Assembly: GCA_963780865.1 (NCBI GenBank)
Contig: CAWADT010000015.1
Coordinates: 124,001 to 188,000, forward strand
DNA from: FEN-1073 sp963780865
GTDB lineage: Bacteria; Chloroflexota; Anaerolineae; Anaerolineales; RBG-16-64-43
Direction of reading: 5' to 3'
Length of the DNA stretch: 64,000 nucleotides
Positions 49,825-59,024 of this stretch are shown here, piece by piece (position 1 is the first letter of the stretch; every line of letters begins with the position of its first letter). A program made the translations under genes and the position numbers. Below the pieces are notes generated by a model, which ran no database searches, had not been told where the DNA came from, and worked only from the letters and a program-made list of their open reading frames with translations.

Positions 49825-51345
49825 ATGTCTTCCTATCTGCCGAAGCCAAAATCCAAACAACCAAAGATTCAAAAATCCCCCGAACCTCCGCGGAAAGCGG
49901 AACCCGTTCAGGCTATGGAACCGGCCGCGCCCGAACCGCCAAAACCCGCCGCTCCCCGCGGCCTCCCGGAATGGGCCAAGGGCATGCTGGCCACCCTGCT
50001 GGTCGCCTTCATCCTGCTGGTGGGAGTTGGTTCCTTCTCTCTGGTGCGAACGTTCATCGGCAGCGGGATGACCAACCTCAATCCCTTTAATCCCCCGCAA
50101 GTGGACAACACGCCTCTTCCCGGCGTAACCCCGACCCAAATTCCGCTGGCCGGACCGGAATACAAACCCTGGAACGGTGTGGATCGCGTGACGATCCTCG
50201 CCATGGGGCTCGACGCGCGGGATATCGGGCCGGACGCCAATAGCACCGCAGCCCGCACCGATACGATGGTCGTGCTAAGTTTGGATCCGGTAACGAAGAT
50301 CGCCTCGATGCTTTCCATCCCCCGCGACCTCTACGTGGATATTCCCGGTTATGGATTCGACAAAATTAATAAGGCCTATTTCGACGGCGAGGCGAACCGG
50401 CTGCAAATCGGCGGAGCCGGTCTGGCCATTCAGACGGTCGAGAATCTGCTCGGGATCCCGATCGATTATTACGCCGTTCTCGACTTTAATTCCTTCACGG
50501 CATTCGTCGACACCATCAATGGGATCGACGTGTACGTCCCCTTCGATAACATGATCATCGACCCGGTCGGCCCGCATAACACCACCCAGCTTCACTTCGG
50601 TTGGAATCACCTCGATGGCGCGCTGGCCCTCGGGTACGCCCGAAACCGCCATACGGCAAACGGCGATTTCGATCGGGCGGCCCGAACTCAGCAGGTGATC
50701 CTCGCCATCCGGGATAAGGTCCTCAACCTCGATCTGCTTCCCAGCCTGCTCCTGAAAGCGCCGCAGCTCTGGAGTCAGGCCAGCACTAGCATCAAGACCA
50801 ATTTGACGATGGATCAGATCATCCAGCTGGCGCTGGTGGCCAAAGACATCAAACGCCAGAACATCCGCCAGGGCGTTATCGACAATGACTGCCTCCTGGC
50901 CATCGAAACCATCAACAATGAAGATACCTTGATCCCCGACCTGGAAAAAGTCCGCGAGTTGCGGGCCAAGGTGTTCACTTCCGGCGGGGTGCTCGGTTAC
51001 GCCACGCCACCCACCGATCTCACGTCGCTGGCTTTTCTGGAAAACGCCAAGATCGAGATCGTCAACGGCGCCGGCATCACCGGTCTGGCCGGAGCGACCA
51101 AGGCCTACCTCGTCAGTAAGGGCTTTGCCGACGCGAACATCACCATTGGCACTGCCACGGCGGATGACTTATATTCTCATCCGACCAACACCTTGATTAC
51201 CGACTTCAGCGGAATGCCCTATACGGTTCGCTTCCTGGCCAGCCTGATGAAACTGACTTCCACGGGCCTAGCGACCAACTTCCGAGCGAACAACAGCGTG
51301 GATGTTGAAATTTTCCTGAGATCCGATTGGACGGTTCCGCAATAA
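49825..51345 (+). CDS. LytR-CpsA-Psr (LCP) family ligase
   Basis: 506 residues. Cytoplasmic Pro-rich N-terminus, one transmembrane helix (about 54-75), LCP domain about 110-310 with TDTMVVLSLDPVTKIASMLS, IPRDLYVDIPGYGFDKIN and GYARNRHTANGDFDRAARTQ, the phosphopolyprenyl and Mg binding residues, and a LytR_C-type C-terminal domain (about 410-500, AKIEIVNGAGITGLAG). Transfers lipid-linked polymers to peptidoglycan or protein. Same operon as the small protein before it. Confidence 0.95.
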   Translation: MSSYLPKPKSKQPKIQKSPEPPRKAEPVQAMEPAAPEPPKPAAPRGLPEWAKGMLATLLVAFILLVGVGSFSLVRTFIGSGMTNLNPFNPPQVDNTPLPGVTPTQIPLAGPEYKPWNGVDRVTILAMGLDARDIGPDANSTAARTDTMVVLSLDPVTKIASMLSIPRDLYVDIPGYGFDKINKAYFDGEANRLQIGGAGLAIQTVENLLGIPIDYYAVLDFNSFTAFVDTINGIDVYVPFDNMIIDPVGPHNTTQLHFGWNHLDGALALGYARNRHTANGDFDRAARTQQVILAIRDKVLNLDLLPSLLLKAPQLWSQASTSIKTNLTMDQIIQLALVAKDIKRQNIRQGVIDNDCLLAIETINNEDTLIPDLEKVRELRAKVFTSGGVLGYATPPTDLTSLAFLENAKIEIVNGAGITGLAGATKAYLVSKGFADANITIGTATADDLYSHPTNTLITDFSGMPYTVRFLASLMKLTSTGLATNFRANNSVDVEIFLRSDWTVPQ

Positions 51346-51370
51346 TTCCGGCGGAAGGATAAAGCGAGGA

Positions 51371-51404
51371 AGCAGGGAGCGGAAAACCGCTCCCTGCTTT
51401 TTTA
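51371..51404. terminator. Bidirectional terminator between LCP gene and purA
   Basis: AGCAGGGAGCGG-AAAA-CCGCTCCCTGCT (51371-51398) with six T after it on plus; AA before it serves the minus strand more weakly. Convergent genes end at 51345 and 51402. Confidence 0.88.
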
Positions 51405-52691
51405 ATTCCAGGGGATGATTTCGTCGCGTTCCGATCCGACCGAGACCAGCGACACCGGAACGCCCGTCTCGCGCTCGATCATTTCCACGTACTTTCTCGC
51501 CGCCTCGGGCAGTTCCTTTCGGGTTCTCGCCTGGCGGATTTCCTCCTCCCAGCCTGGGAGGTCCTCATACACTGGTTCGAAACCATCAATCCGGGACGCC
51601 CCCATCGGGAGGTCCCGGAAGTCGCGCCCGGACCCACGGTAGGCGTTGCACACGCGGACGGGATTCAATCCGCTAAGAATATCCAATTTCGTCACAACGA
51701 ATTCGGTGATGCCGTTGAGCCGTGTGGAATACCGGAGCAAGACCAGATCGAGCCAACCGCAGCGACGCGGCCTGTGCGTGGTGGTTCCGAATTCATCCCA
51801 GGGAAGCGAGCCGTCCCCGCGCAACCGGTTGCCGATATCGCCTGTCTCCTCGGTGGGAAACGGGCCTTCCCCGACGCGCGTTTGAAATGCCTTGACCACG
51901 CCGATGATCCGGCCGAGCGACTTGGCTCCAACGCCGAGGCCGGACAGCGCTCCCGCCACGCCGGTGCTCGAGCTGGTGACGAATGGATACGTCCCCTGAT
52001 CCAGATCCAGGAGCGCGCCTTGGGCGCCTTCCGCCAGAACGGTCTTCCCATTGCGCAGGGCGTTGTCTACCAGCCAAAGCGTATCCGCCACATACGGGCC
52101 GAGAATTTGCGCGTATCGATAGAACTCGGCGGCAATGGTGTCGGCGTCCAGCGACGGGCAGCCGTAGAGTTTTTCCAGCAGCTCGTTTCCGCGGAGGATT
52201 TGCTCTTTGATTTTATCGGCGCACTCTTCGGGCTGCGCCATCGCTTCGGCTCGGACGCCGCGCCGAAAGCTTTTATCCGCGTACGCCGGACCGATCCCGC
52301 ATCCGGTGGTCCCCAGCCGCTTGGCGCGGGAGGCTTCCTCGGCCTTGTCGAGGGCGATGTGCATCGGGGTCAACAAATGAGCGGCAGGGGAAATCTTGAT
52401 CCGCTCGGGATTGCAATCAACGCCCTGCGACCGGAGCTGGTCCATCTCCGCCAGCAGGCGTTGCGGATTGATCACCATCCCGCTCCCCAAAACGCAGACG
52501 GGGTGGGGATGGACGATCCCCGATGGGATTAGATGCAGGCGAAAAATTTTTCCGTCGGCCGTCACGGTATGTCCGGCGTTGTCGCCGCCGGAGAAGCGGG
52601 CCACCACGGCCGCCTCGGATGCAAGCGCATCCAAAATGCGCCCTTTGCCTTCGTCGCCCCATTGCGCGCCAAGAATTACATGCAGTGGCAT
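51402..52691 (-). CDS. purA: Adenylosuccinate synthetase
   Basis: 429 residues, full length. GAQWGDEGKGRILDAL is the GTP/IMP-binding N-terminal signature, FSGGDNAGHTVTADG holds the catalytic His, and LDILSGLNPVRVCNAY and VSVGSERDEIIPW are conserved C-terminal segments. Makes adenylosuccinate from IMP and Asp with GTP. AAGGAGAG lies before ATG 52691. The leader carries a strong hairpin (52739-52762). Confidence 0.97.
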   Translation of the reverse strand: MPLHVILGAQWGDEGKGRILDALASEAAVVARFSGGDNAGHTVTADGKIFRLHLIPSGIVHPHPVCVLGSGMVINPQRLLAEMDQLRSQGVDCNPERIKISPAAHLLTPMHIALDKAEEASRAKRLGTTGCGIGPAYADKSFRRGVRAEAMAQPEECADKIKEQILRGNELLEKLYGCPSLDADTIAAEFYRYAQILGPYVADTLWLVDNALRNGKTVLAEGAQGALLDLDQGTYPFVTSSSTGVAGALSGLGVGAKSLGRIIGVVKAFQTRVGEGPFPTEETGDIGNRLRGDGSLPWDEFGTTTHRPRRCGWLDLVLLRYSTRLNGITEFVVTKLDILSGLNPVRVCNAYRGSGRDFRDLPMGASRIDGFEPVYEDLPGWEEEIRQARTRKELPEAARKYVEMIERETGVPVSLVSVGSERDEIIPWN

Positions 52692-52738
52692 AGATCACTC
52701 TCCTTCCGGACCGGAGTCGCCATCGTTCAGGCGCTAAA

Positions 52739-52762
52739 CGAGGGCGTCATGCAACGCCCTCG
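52739..52762 (-). promoter_or_regulatory. Hairpin in the purA leader
   Basis: CGAGGGCGT (52739-52747) and ACGCCCTCG (52754-52762), a 9-bp perfect stem with a 6-nt loop. No long T-run follows on the minus strand, so it is not a typical terminator; it could be a regulatory or stability hairpin. No known purine riboswitch core was seen. Confidence 0.45.
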
Positions 52763-52966
52763 CCGTCGGACCGGACCGATATTCCTCGGGTTCTCTTGAG
52801 TTAAGTATGCCACAAAAACACCGCCACCGCATCCCCCTTTTTCCTTGCGCTTTCCATTTCAAACCGTTTTCCCAATTGTGCGTATATCTGCAAGGACCGG
52901 AAACCCGCTGCCTTGTTCCTTTCCGCCTCAGGAGGTGCGATACAATACGCCGGAGGATTTTCAACC

Positions 52967-53821
52967 TTGGAATCGTCTCCGTCCCATCCGGATGTTCCGG
53001 CCGCAAATTCCGACCATCCCGGCGGATTCATCCGCTACGGTCGATGGCTGATATTAATCGCCTTTATTGCGGTTCTGTTGTTTGGGCTTTGGGCAGCTCC
53101 GGCGGGGCTGCTCGGCAAAGCGGACGCCATCGGATACGCCGTCTGCCACAGGATCGATTTGCGTTCCTTCCACCTCGGCGACCGCCAGCTGCCGCTCTGC
53201 GCGCGCTGCACGGGGACTTTTCTGGGCGTCATCGTCGGGGTGGCGATTCTGATCCTGCTTGGACGCGGCCGGTCCGTTGTCTGGCCACCGCGCAAGCTGT
53301 TCGCCGTGCTGGTGCTCACTGCCGTTCCGTGGGGGTTCGACGGCGTGAATTCCTACGCGTATCTTTTTCCCCAGCTGCCCCACCTGTATACGCCGGAGAA
53401 CTGGTTGCGATTGACTACGGGGACTTTCCTGGGATTGGCCATGGCGGCGGTATTTCTTCCTGCGGTGAACCAGAGCTTATGGAAAACCGGCTCGCCGGAT
53501 CCGGTTCTGAAAAATTTCCGCGAGCTGCTGCTGTACTTCCTGGCGGCGCCGGTTTTAATCGTCCTGGTGCTGCTGGAAAACCCGATCATCCTCTACCCGC
53601 TCGCCCTGTTGAGCACGGTGGGCGTCCTGTATTTGCTGACGGGAGTGTATACGGCGATCCTGTTGATGTTGTTCCGGAAGGAAAATTTTGCGGAGACGTT
53701 TCACGACGCTTGGCCGGTTCTCGTGGCCGGGTTGACGATCGGATTGCTCCAAATCATGGCGATCGACGCCGTCCGGATGTATTTCACCCACACCTGGGGC
53801 GGTTTTAACCTGGGCGGATGA
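52967..53821 (+). CDS. DUF2085 polytopic membrane protein
   Basis: 284 residues from TTG 52967, with GGAGG ten bases upstream; a longer TTG start at 52913 is less well supported. The DUF2085 core is CHRIDLRSFHLGDRQLPLCARCTG, with Cys and His residues likely binding a metal, followed by about seven transmembrane helices. Function unknown. Sits 81 bp upstream of the DUF4126 gene on the same strand. Confidence 0.8.
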   Translation: MESSPSHPDVPAANSDHPGGFIRYGRWLILIAFIAVLLFGLWAAPAGLLGKADAIGYAVCHRIDLRSFHLGDRQLPLCARCTGTFLGVIVGVAILILLGRGRSVVWPPRKLFAVLVLTAVPWGFDGVNSYAYLFPQLPHLYTPENWLRLTTGTFLGLAMAAVFLPAVNQSLWKTGSPDPVLKNFRELLLYFLAAPVLIVLVLLENPIILYPLALLSTVGVLYLLTGVYTAILLMLFRKENFAETFHDAWPVLVAGLTIGLLQIMAIDAVRMYFTHTWGGFNLGG

Positions 53822-53902
53822 GGCAAGGGACAACGAAGGGGCAACGGCGGAAGAAACCGGGGCGCATAGGGGAGAACCCCGCACTCCCGCAGGAGGTAAA
53901 CA

Positions 53903-54463
53903 ATGGATATTTTTTCCGCGTTCGGGTTATCCGCCAGCGCAGGATTGAATGCCTACATCCCGCTGCTGGTGGTGGGATTGCTGGCCCGCTACACCGGGAC
54001 CATTAAACTCGGCCCGCCCTGGGACACGCTTACCGATCCTTGGGTGTTGCTGGTGCTCGCCGTACTCCTGCTGGTGGAAATCGTCGCCGATAAAATTCCT
54101 GCGGTGAATCACGCCAACGATGTCATGCAATCGTTCATCCGCCCCGTGGCCGGGGCGATCGTGTTTGCCGCCAGTTCGCACATCATCACAAACGTGAGCC
54201 CGGTGCTGGCCATGATCTGCGGGCTCTTCATCGCCGGGGCGATCCACGGCGCCAAGGCGCTGGCGATCCGCCCGGCCGTCACGGTCACCACGGCGGGCGC
54301 CGGCACTCCGGTTGTAAGCGCGGCGGAAGATATTCTCGCCACCGTGCTTTCCATCATCGCAATTCTGGTCCCGGTTGTGCTCGGGGCGCTGATTTGCGTC
54401 GCAGCCGCGTGGATCATTTGGATGATCTGGCGCAGGATTAACCGCGAAGCGAAGACAACCTGA
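53903..54463 (+). CDS. DUF4126 membrane protein
   Basis: 186 residues. AGGAGG seven bases before ATG 53903. SASAGLNAYIPLLVVGLLARY at the start and EIVADKIPAVNHANDV match DUF4126. Five or so transmembrane helices. Unknown function. Confidence 0.85.
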   Translation: MDIFSAFGLSASAGLNAYIPLLVVGLLARYTGTIKLGPPWDTLTDPWVLLVLAVLLLVEIVADKIPAVNHANDVMQSFIRPVAGAIVFAASSHIITNVSPVLAMICGLFIAGAIHGAKALAIRPAVTVTTAGAGTPVVSAAEDILATVLSIIAILVPVVLGALICVAAAWIIWMIWRRINREAKTT

Positions 54464-54667
54464 TCCTCGGGTGAGAGAAACTCGTCGATGGGCGCGCCCG
54501 GCGGCCTCAGGCGATGCGGAGGAACCCGCCGTCGCAGAAAGTCGACGGGGCTGGTCCAGCATCAGGTTTTTTCATCCGGTTCGTCTCGTTGGTGCGCTTT
54601 TTAGGAATATCGGGTACAATGAAAACCATCCGCTCTTGGCTCATCATCGTTCGGAGGAGGATATTCC

Positions 54668-54835
54668 ATGGTACAGCAAGCGCCGGCTCCGGCTAAAAAG
54701 TCCAATAGCACCCGCAACATTGTCATCATCGTCATCGTCGTTGTACTGGTCCTGTGCTGCGTTTGCATCGGCGGAAGTCTCCTCTATTTCTGCGGTGATG
54801 TGATCACCGGCGCCGCCAAAGGCTGCAACTTCTAG
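54668..54835 (+). CDS. Small membrane protein (55 aa), cysteine-rich
   Basis: MVQQAPAPAKKSNSTRN, then one transmembrane helix (about 18-40) and a short tail with Cys (CCVCIGG, YFCGD, GCNF). GGAGGAGG precedes ATG 54668, one of the strongest ribosome binding sites in the window, and a terminator follows, so expression is well supported. TACAAT at 54615-54620 may be its -10. Function unknown. Confidence 0.65.
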   Translation: MVQQAPAPAKKSNSTRNIVIIVIVVVLVLCCVCIGGSLLYFCGDVITGAAKGCNF

Positions 54836-54871
54836 CACGGATTCTGATTCCACATCGTTTAGGGTTATCAC

Positions 54872-54908
54872 GAGGGCGGCCGAAAATAACGGCCGCCCTC
54901 CGATTTTT
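54872..54908 (+). terminator. Terminator after the 55-aa gene
   Basis: GAGGGCGGCCG-AAAATAA-CGGCCGCCCTC (54872-54900), then CGATTTTTAA. It also lies at the end of the converging ABC ATPase gene (stop 54907-54909). Confidence 0.88.
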
Positions 54909-55947
54909 AATCCCCGATCCACGTCCCATGGGCGGGAATCCAAACTAGCTGTTCCCCTTCGCGGAACGGCTCGGCGGATGCACACACAATCTCCCGGGAC
55001 GAACTGTCCTCCAGGACAATCCGATATCCCTCCTCTCGCCGGATGCATTCCCTCACCACACCTCGGATTCCTTTTCGGGCGCCGCGCTTTCCATGCAGGA
55101 ACGCGCCTCCTCCTGGACGCAAAAGAATCCACCCTCTGGCGCCACTCGGCGGAGCGGGCTCCTGATGTTCCGCTGGAAACTCACCTAAGGAGGTTTCGAT
55201 CCGCAACGGACTCCCGGGCCGCACCTGGCCGGGGAGAATATTCCCCAGACCCAAAAAGTTCGCAATCCAGATCGAAGCCGGCCGCGCCACGATTTCTTCC
55301 GGGGTCCCCTGTTGAACGATCCGTCCGCCATGCAGTATAGCCACCCGCGCAGCGACGGCGAAGGCTTCCTCCTGATCGTGGGTGACGTACAAGGCAGGGA
55401 TCCGCATCGACTTCAGCAGGCGTCGGATTTCCTGGACCAATTCCTCGCGCAACGCGCGATCCAGCGCGCCGAGCGGCTCGTCGAGCATGAGGACTCGCGG
55501 CTGCGGAGCCAACGCGCGGGCCAGCGCCACGCGCTGTTGCTCCCCGCCGGAAAGTTCCGCCACGGGCCGCTGCGCGAAGGCCGCGAGGTTGACCCGCTCC
55601 AAAGCCTCCCGCACTTCACGCCCGATGCGATCGCGGGGAAAATTTTTCATCCGCAGCCCGAAGGCGACGTTTTCCGCCACGTTCAAATGCGGGAACAAGG
55701 CATAATCCTGGAACATCAATCCGAAACCGCGGAGGTGGGCCGGCCTGCCGGTGACCTGCGTGCCGTTCCACACCACCTCTCCCCGATCGGGCAATTCCAA
55801 CCCCGCTATGATTTTAAGCAGGGTGCTTTTCCCGCTCCCCGAAGGGCCGAGCAGGCACACCGTTTCGTCTTCGCCGAGCCGCAGCGAGACGCTCTCCAAG
55901 AGGGGTTTTCCCTCATACGATTTCCCGATGTCACACAATTCCAGCAT
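54907..55947 (-). CDS. ABC transporter ATPase of a thiamine/iron-type importer
   Basis: 346 residues. Walker A GPSGSGKST, signature LSGGEQQRVALARALA, Walker B RVLMLDEPLGALD, H loop YVTHDQEEAF; C-terminal TOBE-like domain (about 240-346). Closest to the FbpC/ThiQ/PotA class of importers. AGAGG before ATG 55947. It follows thiP by 278 bp holding a large palindrome, so it may have separate expression. In the operon context its substrate is most likely thiamine or a thiamine precursor. Confidence 0.88.
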   Translation of the reverse strand: MLELCDIGKSYEGKPLLESVSLRLGEDETVCLLGPSGSGKSTLLKIIAGLELPDRGEVVWNGTQVTGRPAHLRGFGLMFQDYALFPHLNVAENVAFGLRMKNFPRDRIGREVREALERVNLAAFAQRPVAELSGGEQQRVALARALAPQPRVLMLDEPLGALDRALREELVQEIRRLLKSMRIPALYVTHDQEEAFAVAARVAILHGGRIVQQGTPEEIVARPASIWIANFLGLGNILPGQVRPGSPLRIETSLGEFPAEHQEPAPPSGARGWILLRPGGGAFLHGKRGARKGIRGVVRECIRREEGYRIVLEDSSSREIVCASAEPFREGEQLVWIPAHGTWIGD

Positions 55948-56100
55948 GCCAAACCTCTTTCATCGGCGTCCAACCCAGACTTTCAGACAAGCTCGGATGC
56001 GATATGCACTCTCTTTTTTTTTCACACGGATGCAAGCAGAGTGCAATGTCCGCCGAATGCTTTGGTGGTCTCGATAAATTAGGAACCCCTTCCCATCTTT

Positions 56101-56184
56101 CCTCTCCCGACCTCTCCCTCCTTCCCGTGATACGGCCCGTCCTCGAGCGAAGCGAGGGGAGAAGGAGGGAGAGGTCGGGAGAGG
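56101..56184. repeat. 24-bp perfect inverted repeat between thiP and its ATPase gene
   Basis: CCTCTCCCGACCTCTCCCTC (56101-56120) plus CTTC, matched exactly by the reverse complement at 56161-56184. The 36-nt loop carries a secondary stem CCTCG-AGCGAAG-CGAGG. A REP- or BIME-like palindrome, not a usual terminator. Confidence 0.85.
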
Positions 56185-56225
56185 GCGGAAGGGATGGAAA
56201 GCCGGAAAGGAAATTGAAACCTTCC

Positions 56226-57944
56226 TTACGGTTCGCGCGTTCGCTCGATGACGGTTACCGCCACGCCGCAAAGCATCATAAGCAGCGTCGCCATCGCCAT
56301 CGCCTGGCCGTAATTCAGCCCGCCGGGCTGCGAGAGAAATCTGTAAATCGCCACCGGCATGGTTGGAAATTCCGGTCGGACAATGATCGTGGTGGCGCCA
56401 AATTCGCCGAGGGAAACGGCGAAAGCGAACGCCGCCGCCGAAAGCACCGCCCGTGCCGCGATCGGAAAATCCACCGCCTGCCAAACCCGGAGCGGGGATG
56501 CTCCCAGCGTCGCAGCCGCTTCCCGCAACCGGCCGGGAATCCCGGCCAAGGCCGGTTTCAAACCGCGCACCACAAACGGCAGCGCGATCAGACTATGGGC
56601 GACCGGGAGCAGAAACGGCGAAAGGATGAGATCGAGCGGTGGACGGGAAAGCGCCACGAGCATCCCCAAGCCCAAGGTAACCGCCGAAGTTCCAAGCGGC
56701 AACAGCAGGAATGGTTCGATCAGGAGATCCCACCTCCCGGGCCGGGAGAGCAGCATCGACGCCGGAATTCCCAACCCGAGGGCGATGACCACGGTCGCCA
56801 GCGCCACCAGCAGCGAATTGCGGGCGGACTCGATTGGCGTGGCGAAGAAGGCGGCCGCCTTCCGATTGATGAACAGCTCCCGGTAGTAGTCCAAGGTAAA
56901 CCCGGTTTGGACCGCCGTCCGTTCGCCGCGGGCCGCCTCCGTCCGCAGGAACGACGACGCGATCGGGGAAATCAGCGGCAGGAAAAATAACGCCCCCAAC
57001 AGACAGAGAACTGCGGCGAGGGATAATTTTTCCGCCGCGGAAACGGGTTTGCGAGCGGTGTGATATCCCACTTTCAAGGTTGTTGATTCAGCCCGTTGCG
57101 CCAGCCGCGTGGAAAGCGCAATTAACGCCAGGGTGAATGCGATCTGGACAATGGAAAGCAAGGCGGCCGCCGGAAGATTTAACGCCTGCAAAGCCTGAAT
57201 GTATATTTCCGTTTCGAGGGTGGAAAAGCCCGGGCCACCCAGGATCAGAATGACGCCAAACGAGGTGAAATCGAACAGGAAAACGAGCGCCGCCGCCGCC
57301 AGAAGGGAGGGAGCAAGCAACGGCAGGGTGACCCGGCGGAATGTTTGCCAGCGGCTGGCGCCTAGTACCCGCGCGGCCGCCGGAAGATCCGGATCCAACC
57401 GTTCCCAGGCATTGCCCACCAGCCGCAGGACGATCGAAGTGTTGTAGAAAACGTGCGCCAGCAGGATCGCCCCGAGCGAAGGTAGAAAAGGAAGCGGCTG
57501 ACGGATCCAACCGGCGCTCTGCAGGAGTAGATTAACCCAACCGCCTGGACCGAGCAGCAACTCAAAACCCGCTGCTACCACGACCGTCGGGAGGATGAAG
57601 GGAACGATCAGGAACGCGCGCAACAGCCGCTTGAAGGGAAAATCAAACCGGGCAAACACATACGCGCCCGGCAATCCCACGATCACCGTGAGCAACGTTG
57701 AAAGAAACGCCTGAGTTAATGTAAAACCCGCCGCCCTCAGAATGGTCCGCGCCGAAAAGGCGCCCAACCCGGCGTGCAGCGCCGCCTCGACCCCCAATCG
57801 CAGGATGGACGCCAGCGGGAAATAAAAGAAGATCCCTACAAACGCAACGGGAAGAATCCAAAGCAGCGCCCGAACGCCGAGGAAGGATTTCCGTTGCGCC
57901 GGACCGATCTTCTTCCGGCCTACGGCAGCATCGTCGCTTTCCAA
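56226..57944 (-). CDS. ABC permease with two fused membrane domains (ThiP-like)
   Basis: 572 residues from TTG 57944. Two homologous permease halves, each with an EAA-type loop (ARVLGASRWQTFRRVTLPLL and EAAATLGASPLRVWQAVDFP), as in ThiP/FbpB-type importers of thiamine, iron or phosphonate. Twelve or so transmembrane helices. Partner of the substrate-binding lipoprotein encoded 12 bp upstream. The TTG start has weak ribosome-binding signal. Confidence 0.9.
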   Translation of the reverse strand: MESDDAAVGRKKIGPAQRKSFLGVRALLWILPVAFVGIFFYFPLASILRLGVEAALHAGLGAFSARTILRAAGFTLTQAFLSTLLTVIVGLPGAYVFARFDFPFKRLLRAFLIVPFILPTVVVAAGFELLLGPGGWVNLLLQSAGWIRQPLPFLPSLGAILLAHVFYNTSIVLRLVGNAWERLDPDLPAAARVLGASRWQTFRRVTLPLLAPSLLAAAALVFLFDFTSFGVILILGGPGFSTLETEIYIQALQALNLPAAALLSIVQIAFTLALIALSTRLAQRAESTTLKVGYHTARKPVSAAEKLSLAAVLCLLGALFFLPLISPIASSFLRTEAARGERTAVQTGFTLDYYRELFINRKAAAFFATPIESARNSLLVALATVVIALGLGIPASMLLSRPGRWDLLIEPFLLLPLGTSAVTLGLGMLVALSRPPLDLILSPFLLPVAHSLIALPFVVRGLKPALAGIPGRLREAAATLGASPLRVWQAVDFPIAARAVLSAAAFAFAVSLGEFGATTIIVRPEFPTMPVAIYRFLSQPGGLNYGQAMAMATLLMMLCGVAVTVIERTREP

Positions 57945-57956
57945 CTATTCATCCAT

Positions 57957-59024
57957 TCATCCCGGTGGGCGGCGATTTCCTCCGGCGCCAGGCTCGCGGG
58001 TTGGGAGGGGATGGGAGCAAATTTTAACGAATGCGTCCGGCAGCGCGGCGCCGTTCTTGACCGGATACATGCTCATCTGCAGCGGAATATCCTCCTGGAA
58101 GGCGGAGCTGAGCATGAAATCCACAAACTGTTCGGCCAGCGCGCGATGCGATGTGCCGGCGAGAATGCCGACAAATTCGATTTGATGGAAGCACATATCC
58201 GGCCCTTCCAGCGCGGCGATGGGCGGCTCGGAGCGCGGCGGGTCGGCGTTGATCATCTCATAAGCCGGATCCGTGGCATACGAGACCACCATCGGCTGCG
58301 CCCCTTTTCCGCTGGACCCGCTGAAGTTGGTGTAGTACGCCGTTTCCCATCCGTCGACGATCGCCACCCCGTCGGCTTTCAAGGATTTCCAATAATCCAG
58401 GTAACCATCCTGTCCGAAGTGCGCCACGGTGGAGAGCAGAAAGGCGAACCCGGGCGAGGACGTCTGCGGGTTTTCCACCACCAGCAGCCCCTTGTATTCC
58501 GGGCGGACAAGATCTTCGAGCGTTTTTGGGACGGCCAATTGGCGCGAGGCAAACCAGGCGATATCGTAATTGACGCATACATAACCGTGGTCCACCGGGA
58601 GGGCGCGGTTCTGCGGGTCGAGCTGGAATTCCGATGGAATGGAGGAGAGCGCCGGGGAGTTATAGGGCACAAACAATCCTTCCTGAAAAGCCCTGGTCAG
58701 CAACGTATTATCCACGCCATACAATACGTCCACCAGCGGCGCCTGTTTGGTCAGGATCGCCTTGTTCAGCATCTCTCCCGCGTCCCCGCTTCGTAACACG
58801 GCCACTTGAATTCCGGTCGATTGTTCGAATTGCTTCATGACCGAGTCGCTGACCTGGAAGGAATCATGGGTCATCACCGTGACCATTCGCTTTCCTTGCG
58901 GGTTCAGAATCTGGCAGCCAACCAGGATCGGCATGACAACCGCCAAACCCATAATGCATAGGATGATTTTTCCATCCGCGGTGTTTGTTTTTTTTATCTT
59001 CCGATGGATCTGGTATGAATGCAC
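57957..59024 (-). CDS. Thiamine ABC transporter substrate-binding lipoprotein (ThiB/TbpA-like)
   Basis: 355 residues from GTG 59024, which follows AGGAG seven bases upstream inside the thiN gene. Lipobox ILVGC (Cys near 37). VTVMTHDSFQVSDSVMKQFE and VDVLYGVDNTLLTRAF are ThiB-type signatures, as is GLLVVENPQTSSPGFAFLL. Captures thiamine or a precursor outside the membrane and delivers it to the ThiP-like permease. Overlaps thiN by 31 bp. Confidence 0.9.
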   Translation of the reverse strand: MHSYQIHRKIKKTNTADGKIILCIMGLAVVMPILVGCQILNPQGKRMVTVMTHDSFQVSDSVMKQFEQSTGIQVAVLRSGDAGEMLNKAILTKQAPLVDVLYGVDNTLLTRAFQEGLFVPYNSPALSSIPSEFQLDPQNRALPVDHGYVCVNYDIAWFASRQLAVPKTLEDLVRPEYKGLLVVENPQTSSPGFAFLLSTVAHFGQDGYLDYWKSLKADGVAIVDGWETAYYTNFSGSSGKGAQPMVVSYATDPAYEMINADPPRSEPPIAALEGPDMCFHQIEFVGILAGTSHRALAEQFVDFMLSSAFQEDIPLQMSMYPVKNGAALPDAFVKICSHPLPTREPGAGGNRRPPG

